From contig JAWSUT010000018.1 of assembly GCA_033549345.1 (NCBI GenBank), positions 1 through 62,126 on the forward strand: a DNA stretch of 62,126 nt. The letters run 5' to 3'. A program made the translations under genes and the position numbers. This document shows, in pieces, positions 43,911 to 52,339 of the stretch (the first letter of the stretch is position 1; each line of letters starts with the position of its first letter). Source of the DNA: JAWSUT01 sp033549345 (GTDB taxonomy: Bacteria > Bacillota > Dethiobacteria > Dethiobacterales > Dethiobacteraceae). The notes under the pieces were generated by a model. That model ran no database searches, was not told the origin of the DNA, and saw only the letters and a list, made by a program, of their open reading frames with translations.

Positions 43911-44609
43911 GTGCCTCGTGTTCTGGTTGTCGATGACGAGAAAACCATTGTCAAAGGGCTGAAGTTCAGCCTGGAAAAGGAAGGATACGAAGTTTTAACA
44001 GCATATGACGGAGAAGAAGCGCTGCGGCTGTTTCAAAAAGAGAATCCCGACCTGATCGTCCTGGACCTGATGCTTCCTCTTCTTGACGGGTTTGAAGTCT
44101 GCCGCAGAATCCGCAAGGATAATGACGTGCCTATTCTGATGCTCACGGCCCGCGGTGATGATATTGACAAGATTCTGGGGCTTGAGCTGGGTGCAGACGA
44201 TTATGTGACAAAGCCGTTTAACCCCCGGGAACTGACAGCACGGATTAAGGCCATCCTGCGCCGTTCCCATGCGCCGAATATGGATCCGGCCAGTATGCAG
44301 GTGATCCGGCTTCAGGATTTGCAAATTGATTTATTTCAGCATAAAGTACGCGTGCGCGATAAAAATGTGGACCTGACAAGCAAAGAGTTTGCGCTGCTTA
44401 GCCTGCTTGCCAGTCATCCGGGACGGGTTTTCAGCAGAGAAAAACTTTTAGAGCATGTCTGGGGTTATGATTACTACGGTGATGCCAGGACAGTCGATGT
44501 GCATATCCGGCATCTGCGCGAAAAAATAGAACCGGACCCCGCCGCGCCGCAGCTGATTTTGACCGTGTGGGGCGCAGGGTATAAATTCAGGGAGGCAAAG
44601 AATGTTTAA
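43911..44609 (+). CDS. OmpR/PhoB-family response regulator
   Basis: A 232-residue regulator. The receiver has acidic D8/D9, phospho-acceptor D52 (VLDLMLP) and TKPF near 103-106. The winged helix DNA-binding domain has SREKLLEHVWGYDYYGDARTVDVHIRHLREKI. It is coupled to the kinase by an 8-base overlap. Start is GTG after GGGAGGG. Regulon unknown. Confidence 0.92.
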   Translation: MPRVLVVDDEKTIVKGLKFSLEKEGYEVLTAYDGEEALRLFQKENPDLIVLDLMLPLLDGFEVCRRIRKDNDVPILMLTARGDDIDKILGLELGADDYVTKPFNPRELTARIKAILRRSHAPNMDPASMQVIRLQDLQIDLFQHKVRVRDKNVDLTSKEFALLSLLASHPGRVFSREKLLEHVWGYDYYGDARTVDVHIRHLREKIEPDPAAPQLILTVWGAGYKFREAKNV

Positions 44610-46020
44610 CAGCATTCGCACCAAACTGACCATCACCTACCTTGTTCTGATATTGGTAGTCATGGTGGTCACTTCATTTTTTCTCCTGAATATTCTCGAA
44701 CAATACTATATTTCATATCAGTATAGATATATGACCATGTCGGCCAATGTCGTGGCCAGACATGCACCGGGTTACATCCGGACCACACCGGATGTCGTTG
44801 CCGTCTCTAATTTTGCGCAGAATTATGCCCTGGAATACAGCGGTTCGCGCATCTTGGTTACAGACAACAGGCAGCGCGTACTAGGCGACTCCAACCGTGT
44901 GGGTGGACTAACCGGTACAACTCTTGAGCGTGAGGAAATTGCGCTGGCTCTGTCCGGGGACGTGGGCCGGAGCATTCAATTCTCGGAGCAGTCAGGGCAG
45001 TGGATCATGCAGGTAGCAGTACCGGTAACCAGTGAAAATGAAATCATCGGTGCCGTGTTTATTGCTTATTCCATTGAATTTATTTATACCGTTCTGGACA
45101 ATATACGCCAGTTTTTATTTATTGCCACCGTAATGTCCCTGCTTTTGGCCGGCTTATTGGGCATTTTGTTTGCCCACCGGCTAACGGGGCCTGTGGAAGC
45201 ACTGACAAAGGCCTCCGGGCAAATGGCACGCGGGGATTTAACTGTACGTGTTCCTGTTCGCTCAAAAGATGAAATCGGTCAGCTTGCACTGCAGTTTAAC
45301 AACATGGCCGGCCGCCTGCAGGAAATGACACGGCAGCTGAGAGAATTTGTATCCAATGCCTCCCATGAGATGCGCACACCGCTCACATCCCTGAACATTC
45401 TGGTCAAATCACTGCGGGAATACCCGCTTGAAGAAGAGGAGCGGGAAGAGTTCCTGGAGGATATTGATCAGGAACTGGAAAGGATGATCCACCTAGTGGA
45501 GAGCCTGCTTGACCTGACGCGTCTTGACCGTCTCTCCGCGGAAGATACCATGGCTATGACGGACGTTGTACCCACAATCGTTCAGACACTGGATATGCTG
45601 AAGAAAAGGGCACAGGAAAAGAACATTACCCTGAACTCCGATATTCCTGCTCAGGCAGCGCCTGTTTTTGCCGTTCTTCACCAGATCAAGCAGGTTGTGT
45701 TTAACCTGGTGGACAATGCAATCAAATATTCACCAGAGGGCAGCAAAATCCAGGTGCAGCTTCTGCAGGAGGAAGACAGGCTGATCCTTTCGGTGGCAGA
45801 TACCGGTCTGGGTATCCCGCCGGAACACAGGGAAAAAGTCTTTGAACGGTTCTACCGTGTGGATAAAGCACGCTCACGGGAGCAGGGCGGTACCGGCCTG
45901 GGTCTGGCGATTGTTAAAGAAATTGTCAGCAGGCACGGGGGTTCTATCTGGATAGAAGATAATGGAGACGGGCCCGGCACAAAATTTATGGTCTCATTGC
46001 CTCGTGCTCCTCTACTTTAA
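44602..46020 (+). CDS. Sensor histidine kinase with HAMP domain
   Basis: A 472-residue kinase with two membrane helices (about 10-30 and 168-193) flanking an extracellular sensor of ~130 residues, a HAMP domain (about 195-245), the H-box FVSNASHEMRTPLTSL near 248-263, the N-box NLVDNAIKYSPEG near 369-381 and glycine-rich ATP lid GTGLGLAIVKEIV. It should phosphorylate the preceding regulator. The resemblance is to the WalK/PhoR class; the signal is unknown. Confidence 0.92.
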   Translation: MFNSIRTKLTITYLVLILVVMVVTSFFLLNILEQYYISYQYRYMTMSANVVARHAPGYIRTTPDVVAVSNFAQNYALEYSGSRILVTDNRQRVLGDSNRVGGLTGTTLEREEIALALSGDVGRSIQFSEQSGQWIMQVAVPVTSENEIIGAVFIAYSIEFIYTVLDNIRQFLFIATVMSLLLAGLLGILFAHRLTGPVEALTKASGQMARGDLTVRVPVRSKDEIGQLALQFNNMAGRLQEMTRQLREFVSNASHEMRTPLTSLNILVKSLREYPLEEEEREEFLEDIDQELERMIHLVESLLDLTRLDRLSAEDTMAMTDVVPTIVQTLDMLKKRAQEKNITLNSDIPAQAAPVFAVLHQIKQVVFNLVDNAIKYSPEGSKIQVQLLQEEDRLILSVADTGLGIPPEHREKVFERFYRVDKARSREQGGTGLGLAIVKEIVSRHGGSIWIEDNGDGPGTKFMVSLPRAPLL

Positions 46021-46113
46021 GTAATGATTATTAATAAAAATTAAAAGATTATTAAAGGAATTACCGCATTTAACCGATATACTAAATGTACTGTGAGGTT
46101 ACCGAGGTGCATT

Positions 46114-48165
46114 ATGCGAAAATTAACCTGTTATAAATTTATCATGATCTGTATCATCATTACCCTTGCCGCCAGCGGCTGCGGTTTACGTCAGGCTGCC
46201 GACAATGGTAAGCCGATTGAACCGCCGGGACCGGAAAATGTGGGTACGCAGAGTCTGCAGGGCCACTTTACCGTGAAAAATACCGAAGTCGGTATTATGG
46301 GCTTATCGGTAACAGATGATGGCGATTTAGCTATGGTTGGGACAGAAGAAGGACGTCTGTACCTATTGGAGCGTCCCAACAAACTGCGTTGGGAAACCTC
46401 TCTCACTTCCGAACCGCTGCAGGCGTCTATTGCTCCGGCAGGGGAGTTTCTGGCTGTCGGTACAGCAAACGGTGAATTTTTACTGCTGGAAACGGATCAG
46501 ACGGAACGCAGTAAACATGTTTTTGAGGGACCTGTAGGAATCATATCGATAGCCCTGGACGGTACACTCATTCTGGCCGGCATCCAGACAGAACAGGATG
46601 ACCAAAAAGACCGGGTTGTTGTTGTAGATAAAGCCGGGCGCATTCTCTGGGAGCTGGAGTCGGAGAAACTGCTGGATGCTGAAATTGCCGGTCCAGATAA
46701 TAAAATTTATGTAAACTGGGTGGAAAACGAAGAACCGGTTCTGGGTGTTTTTTCTGCTGAAGGAGAAAGGCTCTGGGAGATCAGGCATCGTCGTCAGATT
46801 GCACTGGACAGCAAAGCCAAAACGCTGGTCAGTGTAAGCGGATATGAAATTTTTTGTTACAATGCTAAAGGAGAAGAGCTCTGGAAGTTCAATGCCCAAG
46901 GCCCGGTATCCCAGGTGATCCTTTCTGAAGACGGCTCCTACCTGGCCGCTCTGATTACAGATCAGGCCACACAGAATGAAGACCTGGTCTATCTGACCTC
47001 ACAGGGGGAGAAGCTGTGGAGTAAACGGCTCCCGGCCGCTTCGGACGTAATTATCTCTGCCGACGGTAAAAATGTCATTGTCTCATCCTGGCGTCAGTAC
47101 AGGGACGATGCCACTCAGTTATTTGTTTATAATGAGAAAGGTGAAGAAGTGAATGTGCTGGAAGTGGCGGGCCGTGCCCAGAAAATGGCACTGGCTAACA
47201 GAACATCCACTCTGGTGCTGGGGCTTGAGGACGGCAGTATCTTTTTTCTGAATGCTTTTGATGAGGAAATGAACAGTGAGGACATTGAAGAACGCAGCCT
47301 TTACGACTATTATAAACCCGTGGACTTTGGCCGGGATGAGGGGGAAAGCCGCCTAACGCTCTTCTTTTATGATGAGGCAGCGCAAAACCTGATTCCTGTG
47401 ACCCGCCGTGTCAAAAGAACACAGGCGCCACTGGGTGCCAGTATTGAAGAATTGATTCGCGGCCCGGTACAGGGAAGTTACCTGAATCGTACAATCCCCA
47501 AAGATGAGGAAGTCGGAGTAGCGCACGATGACGGTGTGGTTACCGTCGACCTGCCTGCAACGCTTGACCAGATGTCGGGCAGCACATTTCTTACCGGTGT
47601 GCTGGACTCTCTTTTAATGACAGTTAGCCAGTTTCCCACTGTCAGCCAAATTCAGTTTACCGTGGCCGGTGAAGAGAGCGAGACATTTGGTCAGGAAGGG
47701 CTGATGATTGGTGAGACATTTGCATCGCAGCGCTTTGGCCGCCGGGAAGGGCATCGGCTCGTCTTTATCCCCACCCGTTCAGGTGAGAAATACTATTTGC
47801 GGGCGCAAACAAGTCAGTTTAAAGCGCTGAAGGACAAGGCGCTGATTGATACGCTTACCCGCCATGTCCTACATGAGAGCCAGCTTTTATTCCCCCAAAA
47901 TGTAGAGCTGCAGGAGGTACGGATTGTCAATAATACCGTGCAGCTTGATTTCTCAGACTCGTTTAACCGAATCATAACAGAAAGTGCCGAGGCGGCGGCC
48001 CGGGCAGCAATGCTAAGAGATGCCCTGGCTCTGACCATTGCGGAGAATGCCTATTATGCACAAATTGAGATTCTGGTCAACGGCACCCCCCCGCGTACAC
48101 CGGAAGGATACCTGCCCTGGTCAATGAATGTCATCAAACCATATTATGTGAACCTTGAAGATTAA
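46114..48165 (+). CDS. Lipoprotein with beta-propeller repeats and GerMN domains
   Basis: A 683-residue extracytoplasmic protein. Lipobox LAASGC near residues 17-22 implies lipidation. Residues ~50-400 hold PQQ/WD-like repeats (LGVFSAEGERLWEIR, YNAKGEELWKFN, LTSQGEKLWSKR), a propeller. Two GerMN modules follow at about 414-535 and 545-670 (ASIEELIRGPVQGSYLNRTIP, VTVDLPATLDQMSG; EVRIVNNTVQLDFSDSFN). GerMN domains occur in spore germination and sporulation proteins. The preceding kinase may regulate it. ATG at 46114 has GAGGTG upstream; an upstream GTG is unlikely. Confidence 0.8.
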   Translation: MRKLTCYKFIMICIIITLAASGCGLRQAADNGKPIEPPGPENVGTQSLQGHFTVKNTEVGIMGLSVTDDGDLAMVGTEEGRLYLLERPNKLRWETSLTSEPLQASIAPAGEFLAVGTANGEFLLLETDQTERSKHVFEGPVGIISIALDGTLILAGIQTEQDDQKDRVVVVDKAGRILWELESEKLLDAEIAGPDNKIYVNWVENEEPVLGVFSAEGERLWEIRHRRQIALDSKAKTLVSVSGYEIFCYNAKGEELWKFNAQGPVSQVILSEDGSYLAALITDQATQNEDLVYLTSQGEKLWSKRLPAASDVIISADGKNVIVSSWRQYRDDATQLFVYNEKGEEVNVLEVAGRAQKMALANRTSTLVLGLEDGSIFFLNAFDEEMNSEDIEERSLYDYYKPVDFGRDEGESRLTLFFYDEAAQNLIPVTRRVKRTQAPLGASIEELIRGPVQGSYLNRTIPKDEEVGVAHDDGVVTVDLPATLDQMSGSTFLTGVLDSLLMTVSQFPTVSQIQFTVAGEESETFGQEGLMIGETFASQRFGRREGHRLVFIPTRSGEKYYLRAQTSQFKALKDKALIDTLTRHVLHESQLLFPQNVELQEVRIVNNTVQLDFSDSFNRIITESAEAAARAAMLRDALALTIAENAYYAQIEILVNGTPPRTPEGYLPWSMNVIKPYYVNLED

Positions 48166-48167
48166 AC

Positions 48168-48198
48168 GAAGCGGCCTGCCACCAGGCCGCTTCTCATT
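48168..48198 (+). terminator. Hairpin after the GerMN lipoprotein gene
   Basis: GAAGCGGCCTG (48168-48178) and CAGGCCGCTTC (48183-48193) form a perfect 11-bp stem with a four-base loop. Only a loose T-rich tail (TCATTT) follows. Confidence 0.6.
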
Positions 48199-48230
48199 TG
48201 AAGACGCGGGGACAGGTTCCACTGTCTTCA
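48199..48230. repeat. REP-like palindromic element
   Basis: TGAAGAC ... GTCTTCA enclose GGGGACAGGTTCCACTGTC, which can alternatively pair as GACAG/CTGTC. The core resembles the GGGGACAGGTTCC class of repeats that are dispersed in many Clostridia and linked to REP-associated transposases. Only one copy is in this window. Confidence 0.45.
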
Positions 48231-48318
48231 TTTTACATATGCAAGGCGCTCTTTTTCTCAAAAAGTCCTGCGAAATCAGCTATCACGCTGTGCATAGTCA
48301 AACTTTCAGGCGGTCTGC

Positions 48319-48347
48319 TTGCAGGGAGCGGTGTATTCCGATATAAT
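48319..48347 (+). promoter_or_regulatory. Promoter of argS
   Basis: A weak -35 TTGCAG, a 17-base spacer and a perfect -10 TATAAT (48342-48347). The transcript would start near 48354, which supports ATG 48382 and excludes start codons further upstream. Confidence 0.6.
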
Positions 48348-48381
48348 AATGGCAAAAAGGGAAGAAAGAGGGCCTTTTTTC

Positions 48382-50076
48382 ATGCAAACGTTCCGTAACG
48401 AAATCATTCAACTGCTTGCCGGCCTGATTCCGCTGGACAAGCAGCAAATTGCAGCTGATCTGGAAACACCACCAGCTCCGCAAATGGGGGATTTTGCTTT
48501 TCCCTGCTTTAAGCTGGCCAAGGAACTGCGGAATGCACCGGCCAAAATTGCAGAGGACCTGGCAGCGAAGATGCCGTCAAGCAGCCTGATTGACAAAGTA
48601 GAGGCCCGCGGCCCCTATGTCAATTTCTTTTGCAACCGGAAGACACTGGCTAAGCTGACAGTGGAAGAGGTGCTGACGGCGAAAGAGGCATACGGCAGAC
48701 AGGCTGCGGGAGAAGGCAAAACCATTGTTATTGATTTTTCTGCGCCAAACATCGCCAAGCCCTTTGGCGTCGGTCATCTGCGCTCTACGGTAATCGGCAA
48801 TTCACTGTACCGTATCCACCAGGCACTTGGGTTTCACTGTGTAGGTGTTAACCACCTTGGTGACTGGGGAACCCAGTTTGGTAAGCTGATTGTTGCCTAC
48901 CTGAAGTGGGGTGACGACGCAAAGCTTGAAACCGATCCGATTACGTATCTCTACGAACTCTATGTCCGTTTCCACCAGGAAGCGGAGGGGAATGAATCTC
49001 TTGAAGAAGAAGCACGCTCCTGGTTTAAAAGACTTGAAGACGGAGATGAGCAGGCCACGCTGCTCTGGCAGCGTTTCCGTGAACTGAGTCTTGCCGAGTT
49101 CAAGCGGATTTACAATATTTTGGGTGTTCATTTTGACTCCTACCAGGGAGAAAGTTTTTATAATGAAATGCTTGATGATACCATTCACGAAGTGGAGAGC
49201 AAAGGGCTTGCCAGGGAATCCGAAGGTGCTTTGATTGTGGAGCTGACGGATGACAACATGCCACCCTGTCTGCTGCGCAAGCAGGATGGTGCAACGCTGT
49301 ATGCAACCCGGGATTTATGTGCTGCCATTTACCGTCATCAAATGTACCGGTTTGAAAAAATGCTCTATGTTGTAGGTGCCGATCAAAGCCTGCACTTTCA
49401 GCAGGTCTTTACTGTCCTGAAAAAGCTGGGGTATGACTGGGCTGAGCAATGTGTTCACGTGCCGTTTGGCCTGATCCGTTTTAAGGAAGGGAAGATGTCA
49501 ACCCGTCAGGGGACACTTGTTTTTCTGGAAGATGTCCTCGACCGGGCCACAGAACTGGCGCGGCAGATTATCCAGGAGAAGAATCCGGGACTGGACAATA
49601 AAGAAGAAGTTGCCCGGCAGGTTGGCATTGGGGCTGTTATCTTTGGTGATTTGAGCAACGACCGCATTAAAAACATTGAGTTTGACTGGGACAAGGTCCT
49701 GGATTTTTCCGGTGAGACTGCTCCATACATCCAGTATTCGCATGCCCGCATTTGCAGCATTCTGCGCAAAGCTCCAAACAGGTCCATGGCCTACAATGCA
49801 GCACTTTTGACTTCGGATGAAGAGCAGGCGGTGGTGGGAACGCTGGCCCGCTTCTCCGATGCCATTGCCCGGGCTGCCATGACGTATAAGCCATCGGTTA
49901 TCGCACGCTATCTTCTTGATTTGGCGGCGGACTTTAATAAGTTTTATCACCAGTGCCCTGTTTTGCACGCGGAAGAAGATGTGCGTAACGCCAGGCTCGC
50001 CCTGGTTGATGCCGTACGCCAGGTCTTGGTCAACGGCCTCTATCTGCTTGGTATCACAGCGCCTGAGGAGATGTAA
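48382..50076 (+). CDS. argS: Arginyl-tRNA synthetase
   Basis: A 564-residue class I synthetase. The N-terminal Arg-tRNA-binding domain spans ~1-95. The HIGH-like motif is PNIAKPFGVGHLRST near 124-138, and KEGKMSTRQGT near 370-380 is the KMSKS counterpart. The C-terminal DALR domain binds the anticodon. Start: ATG 48382 after GAAAGAGGG. Length is normal. Confidence 0.94.
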   Translation: MQTFRNEIIQLLAGLIPLDKQQIAADLETPPAPQMGDFAFPCFKLAKELRNAPAKIAEDLAAKMPSSSLIDKVEARGPYVNFFCNRKTLAKLTVEEVLTAKEAYGRQAAGEGKTIVIDFSAPNIAKPFGVGHLRSTVIGNSLYRIHQALGFHCVGVNHLGDWGTQFGKLIVAYLKWGDDAKLETDPITYLYELYVRFHQEAEGNESLEEEARSWFKRLEDGDEQATLLWQRFRELSLAEFKRIYNILGVHFDSYQGESFYNEMLDDTIHEVESKGLARESEGALIVELTDDNMPPCLLRKQDGATLYATRDLCAAIYRHQMYRFEKMLYVVGADQSLHFQQVFTVLKKLGYDWAEQCVHVPFGLIRFKEGKMSTRQGTLVFLEDVLDRATELARQIIQEKNPGLDNKEEVARQVGIGAVIFGDLSNDRIKNIEFDWDKVLDFSGETAPYIQYSHARICSILRKAPNRSMAYNAALLTSDEEQAVVGTLARFSDAIARAAMTYKPSVIARYLLDLAADFNKFYHQCPVLHAEEDVRNARLALVDAVRQVLVNGLYLLGITAPEEM

Positions 50077-50077
50077 C

Positions 50078-50106
50078 TTGACGGGCCTGCCCATCGGGAA
50101 TATAAT
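50078..50106 (+). promoter_or_regulatory. Promoter of the fluoride-riboswitch unit
   Basis: TTGACG at 50078-50083, a 17-base spacer and TATAAT at 50101-50106. It begins immediately after the argS stop codon. Confidence 0.8.
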
Positions 50107-50110
50107 GACA

Positions 50111-50206
50111 GCAAGGCGATGGAGCTCGCCCGGGCAGATGCCCGAACCGCAGTGACGCTAATAGCTCCTACCAAGCTTTTTTGCGTTGGTAGGAGCTATT
50201 TTTATT
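50111..50206 (+). promoter_or_regulatory. Fluoride (crcB-type) riboswitch with terminator
   Basis: The aptamer fits the crcB motif: GGCGATGG (50115-50122), CGCC closing helix, hairpin CGGGC...GCCCG (50131-50144), ACCGC, then GCTAATAGCTCCTAC. GGAGCT (50121-50126) can pair with AGCTCC (50163-50168) as the expected pseudoknot. The same AGCTCC lies in the terminator stem (50160-50174 with 50186-50200, then T run). So ligand binding should disrupt the terminator and switch on the antiporter gene. Ligand identity is inferred from motif match. Confidence 0.82.
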
Positions 50207-50244
50207 ACTGAAAGTCAGCTCTTTGCCAAGAGGAGAGATAAGAT

Positions 50245-51447
50245 ATGCTTGTGAGCCTTCTGATTATTTTTTTTCTCGGCCTGGCCGCAAAAAAACTGTT
50301 TGAGCAGTTCAGGTTGCCGGGGTTGGTTGGGCTTGTTTTTGTGGGAATTGCAACCGGCCCGTTTGTACTCAATCTGCTGGAACCGGATTTCCTTGTTCTG
50401 TCCACCCAGATTCGGCTGCTGGCTTTAATTATCATTCTGCTGCGGGCCGGTCTCGGGCTTGACAGGCATGTCCTGCGCCGAATCGGTGCAACCGCTTTGA
50501 AAATGAGTGTTCTTCCCGGTATTTTTGAGGGACTGGCTGTGCTGGTACTGGCGCGGTTTTTGTTAGGGTTTTCCTGGATTCAGGGAGGTATTCTCGGCTT
50601 TATTCTGGCAGCCGTATCCCCGGCGGTGGTGGTCCCATCTATGCTGGAACTGCGGGACCGGGGTCTGGGCATGGATAAAGACGTTCCCCTGCTTATTCTG
50701 GCCGGCGCCTCCATTGACGATGTGTTTGCCATCACTGTATTTACTGCGTTTATGGGGCTTGCCACAGGTATGGGCCACAGTTCGCCTTTCCTGGGGTTCG
50801 CCATGGTCCCTGTGGAAATAGCCGGGGGAGTTCTGCTGGGCCTGCTGGCGGGTTTTATCCTGATACATATTTTTAACCATCTGTCATTACACCGTATAGA
50901 AGAACTGGCTGTTATCACAGGCGCAGGGATTGTAGTGACGCTAATTGGCCAGGCTGTTTCTCTGGCCGGGCTTCTGGGTGTGATGAGTATGGGCTATATA
51001 TTCCGGGAAAAAGCAGAAAACCACGCATTCCATCTGGAGAACAGCCTAAATAAACTGTGGCTGGTGGCACAACTTTTTTTATTTGTTCTCATCGGTGCGG
51101 CTGTAAACATCCGAATTGCCTGGCATGCGGGAGTTATGGGCCTTGTTATTATCACAGGCGGCCTGCTCTTTCGCTCGGTGGGTGTGTTTCTGGCAACACG
51201 AGGTTCCGGACTGAACTGGAATGAACGAAAATTTTGTGCCGCCGCCTATCTGCCGAAAGCTACTGTTCAGGCAGCAGTCGGCGGCCTGCCGCTGGCAGCC
51301 GGTGTACCGGGCGGTGAAGTAATGTTAGCCATTGCGGTTCTCTCTATCATTATAACAGCGCCCCTCGGCGCCGTAGCTATTAACCGCTTTGCTCCCCGTC
51401 TGTTAACCCGGAGTGAGCAAAGCTCACTTAGCGATAGGCAGAAATAA
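50245..51447 (+). CDS. Cation:proton antiporter (CPA family)
   Basis: A 400-residue membrane protein with about 12 helices and CPA2/KefB-like features: RAGLGLDRHVLRR near 73-85, SPAVVVPSMLELRD near 128-141 and ASIDDVFAITVFTAFMG near 155-171, with the paired aspartates in IDD. It would exchange Na+ or K+ (or another ion) for protons. The upstream fluoride riboswitch suggests expression during fluoride stress. The C-terminus overlaps the convergent GDT1-family gene by 20 bases. ATG follows AAGAGGAGAG. Confidence 0.85.
   Translation: MLVSLLIIFFLGLAAKKLFEQFRLPGLVGLVFVGIATGPFVLNLLEPDFLVLSTQIRLLALIIILLRAGLGLDRHVLRRIGATALKMSVLPGIFEGLAVLVLARFLLGFSWIQGGILGFILAAVSPAVVVPSMLELRDRGLGMDKDVPLLILAGASIDDVFAITVFTAFMGLATGMGHSSPFLGFAMVPVEIAGGVLLGLLAGFILIHIFNHLSLHRIEELAVITGAGIVVTLIGQAVSLAGLLGVMSMGYIFREKAENHAFHLENSLNKLWLVAQLFLFVLIGAAVNIRIAWHAGVMGLVIITGGLLFRSVGVFLATRGSGLNWNERKFCAAAYLPKATVQAAVGGLPLAAGVPGGEVMLAIAVLSIIITAPLGAVAINRFAPRLLTRSEQSSLSDRQK
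51412..51428. other. Hairpin at the convergent gene ends
   Basis: AGTGAGC and GCTCACT (51412-51418, 51422-51428) with loop AAA, inside the overlap of two converging genes. It may slow RNA polymerase from both sides; there is no T run. Confidence 0.35.
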
Positions 51448-52003
51448 GCATTGCTACGCCGAAAACCAGAAAAAGCAGAGCACTCGCTGCTTTGATTGTG
51501 CGCGCCGGCAAACGGGCCAGAAAGCGGGAGCCAAGATAGGCCGCCGCAGCGTGGTTGACAAACTGGCCTCCCATAGCACCGAGAAAAACAGCAACCGGTT
51601 GTCCGTATGCTGCCGTCAGGGCTATGGCTGCCAGCTGAGTCTTGTCGCCCAGCTCTGCCAAAAAGACCATTAGAAATGTCTGCAGCGCCACACCTTTCGT
51701 GGGTGCTTCCACGGCACCATCGGGCGATTCTTTTTTAAAATAAACATAAGCCCCCACCACCAGAAAAAACAGGCCGCTTACCAGAAGGACTGCCTGCTGC
51801 GGGAATAAGTCTGCCAGATAATCTCCCAGAACAACAGCAAGCCCGGTAATAGCCGCCAGGGCTCCCAGGGCGCCTGCCAGTACCTGGCGAGGCGGATAAC
51901 GTGTGGAGAGAGTCAGAGTCACCAGCTGTGTCTTATCCCCCAATTCTGCCAGCAGAACGGCAATAAAAGCAATAAAAAAAACAGTCAAGGTATCACGCTC
52001 CAT
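51428..52003 (-). CDS. GDT1/UPF0016 family metal-ion exporter
   Basis: A 191-residue protein with six helices in two repeats. Each repeat carries ELGDKTQ (about 20-26 and 117-123), the signature of GDT1/MneA-type Mn2+/Ca2+ exporters. The ATG at 52003 has no ribosome-binding site and a TATAAT at 52024-52019 lies only 16 bases upstream, suggesting a leaderless start. TTG at 51988 with GGAG before it is an alternative. No manganese riboswitch (yybP-ykoY) is seen upstream. Confidence 0.82.
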   Translation of the reverse strand: MERDTLTVFFIAFIAVLLAELGDKTQLVTLTLSTRYPPRQVLAGALGALAAITGLAVVLGDYLADLFPQQAVLLVSGLFFLVVGAYVYFKKESPDGAVEAPTKGVALQTFLMVFLAELGDKTQLAAIALTAAYGQPVAVFLGAMGGQFVNHAAAAYLGSRFLARLPARTIKAASALLFLVFGVAMLISAYR

Positions 52004-52046
52004 TGGTATGGTATATGTATTATACCACTTTCTGCAGGCAGTTATC

Positions 52047-52075
52047 TTGCATTTTAAGATAAAGGCGGGTATACT
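52047..52075 (+). promoter_or_regulatory. Promoter of serS
   Basis: TTGCAT, a 17-base spacer and TATACT. It is divergent from the GDT1-family promoter and directly precedes the T-box leader. Confidence 0.7.
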
Positions 52076-52084
52076 AATACATAT

Positions 52085-52309
52085 CATATGCTAAAGCCGC
52101 TGAAAGGCAAAAGTAACCTGACCGACTTTTCAGAGAGCCGGTGGCCGCTGTAAACCGGTAAGAAGGCAGGTGAATTTCCGGCCCGGAGGTGTCGGGGGTA
52201 AAACCCCGGCCGTTATTGCGCGTTAAGCAGCCGAGGGGGTCATCTGTAAATTTGGCCAACCAGGGTGGTACCGCGAGTAAACTCGTCCCTGCAGGGAGCG
52301 GGTTTTTTT
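52085..52309 (+). promoter_or_regulatory. T-box riboswitch of serS
   Basis: Stem I shows AAAAGTA (52102-52108) and AGAGAGCCGGTGGCC. The specifier side has GAATTTCCGG, where TCC (52177-52179) would be a serine codon. The T-box AGGGTGGTACCGCG is at 52262-52275. The terminator 52282-52309 has a CTCG-TCCCT/AGGGA-CGGG stem and seven T. Uncharged tRNA-Ser should switch on serS. Confidence 0.9.
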
Positions 52310-52339
52310 ATTTCGAAAATAAGTAAGGGGGTTATGCCT

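Noticed and set aside
51900..52080. yybP-ykoY manganese riboswitch for the GDT1-family gene
   Set aside because: The leader is about 20 bases at most and no matching structure is seen.
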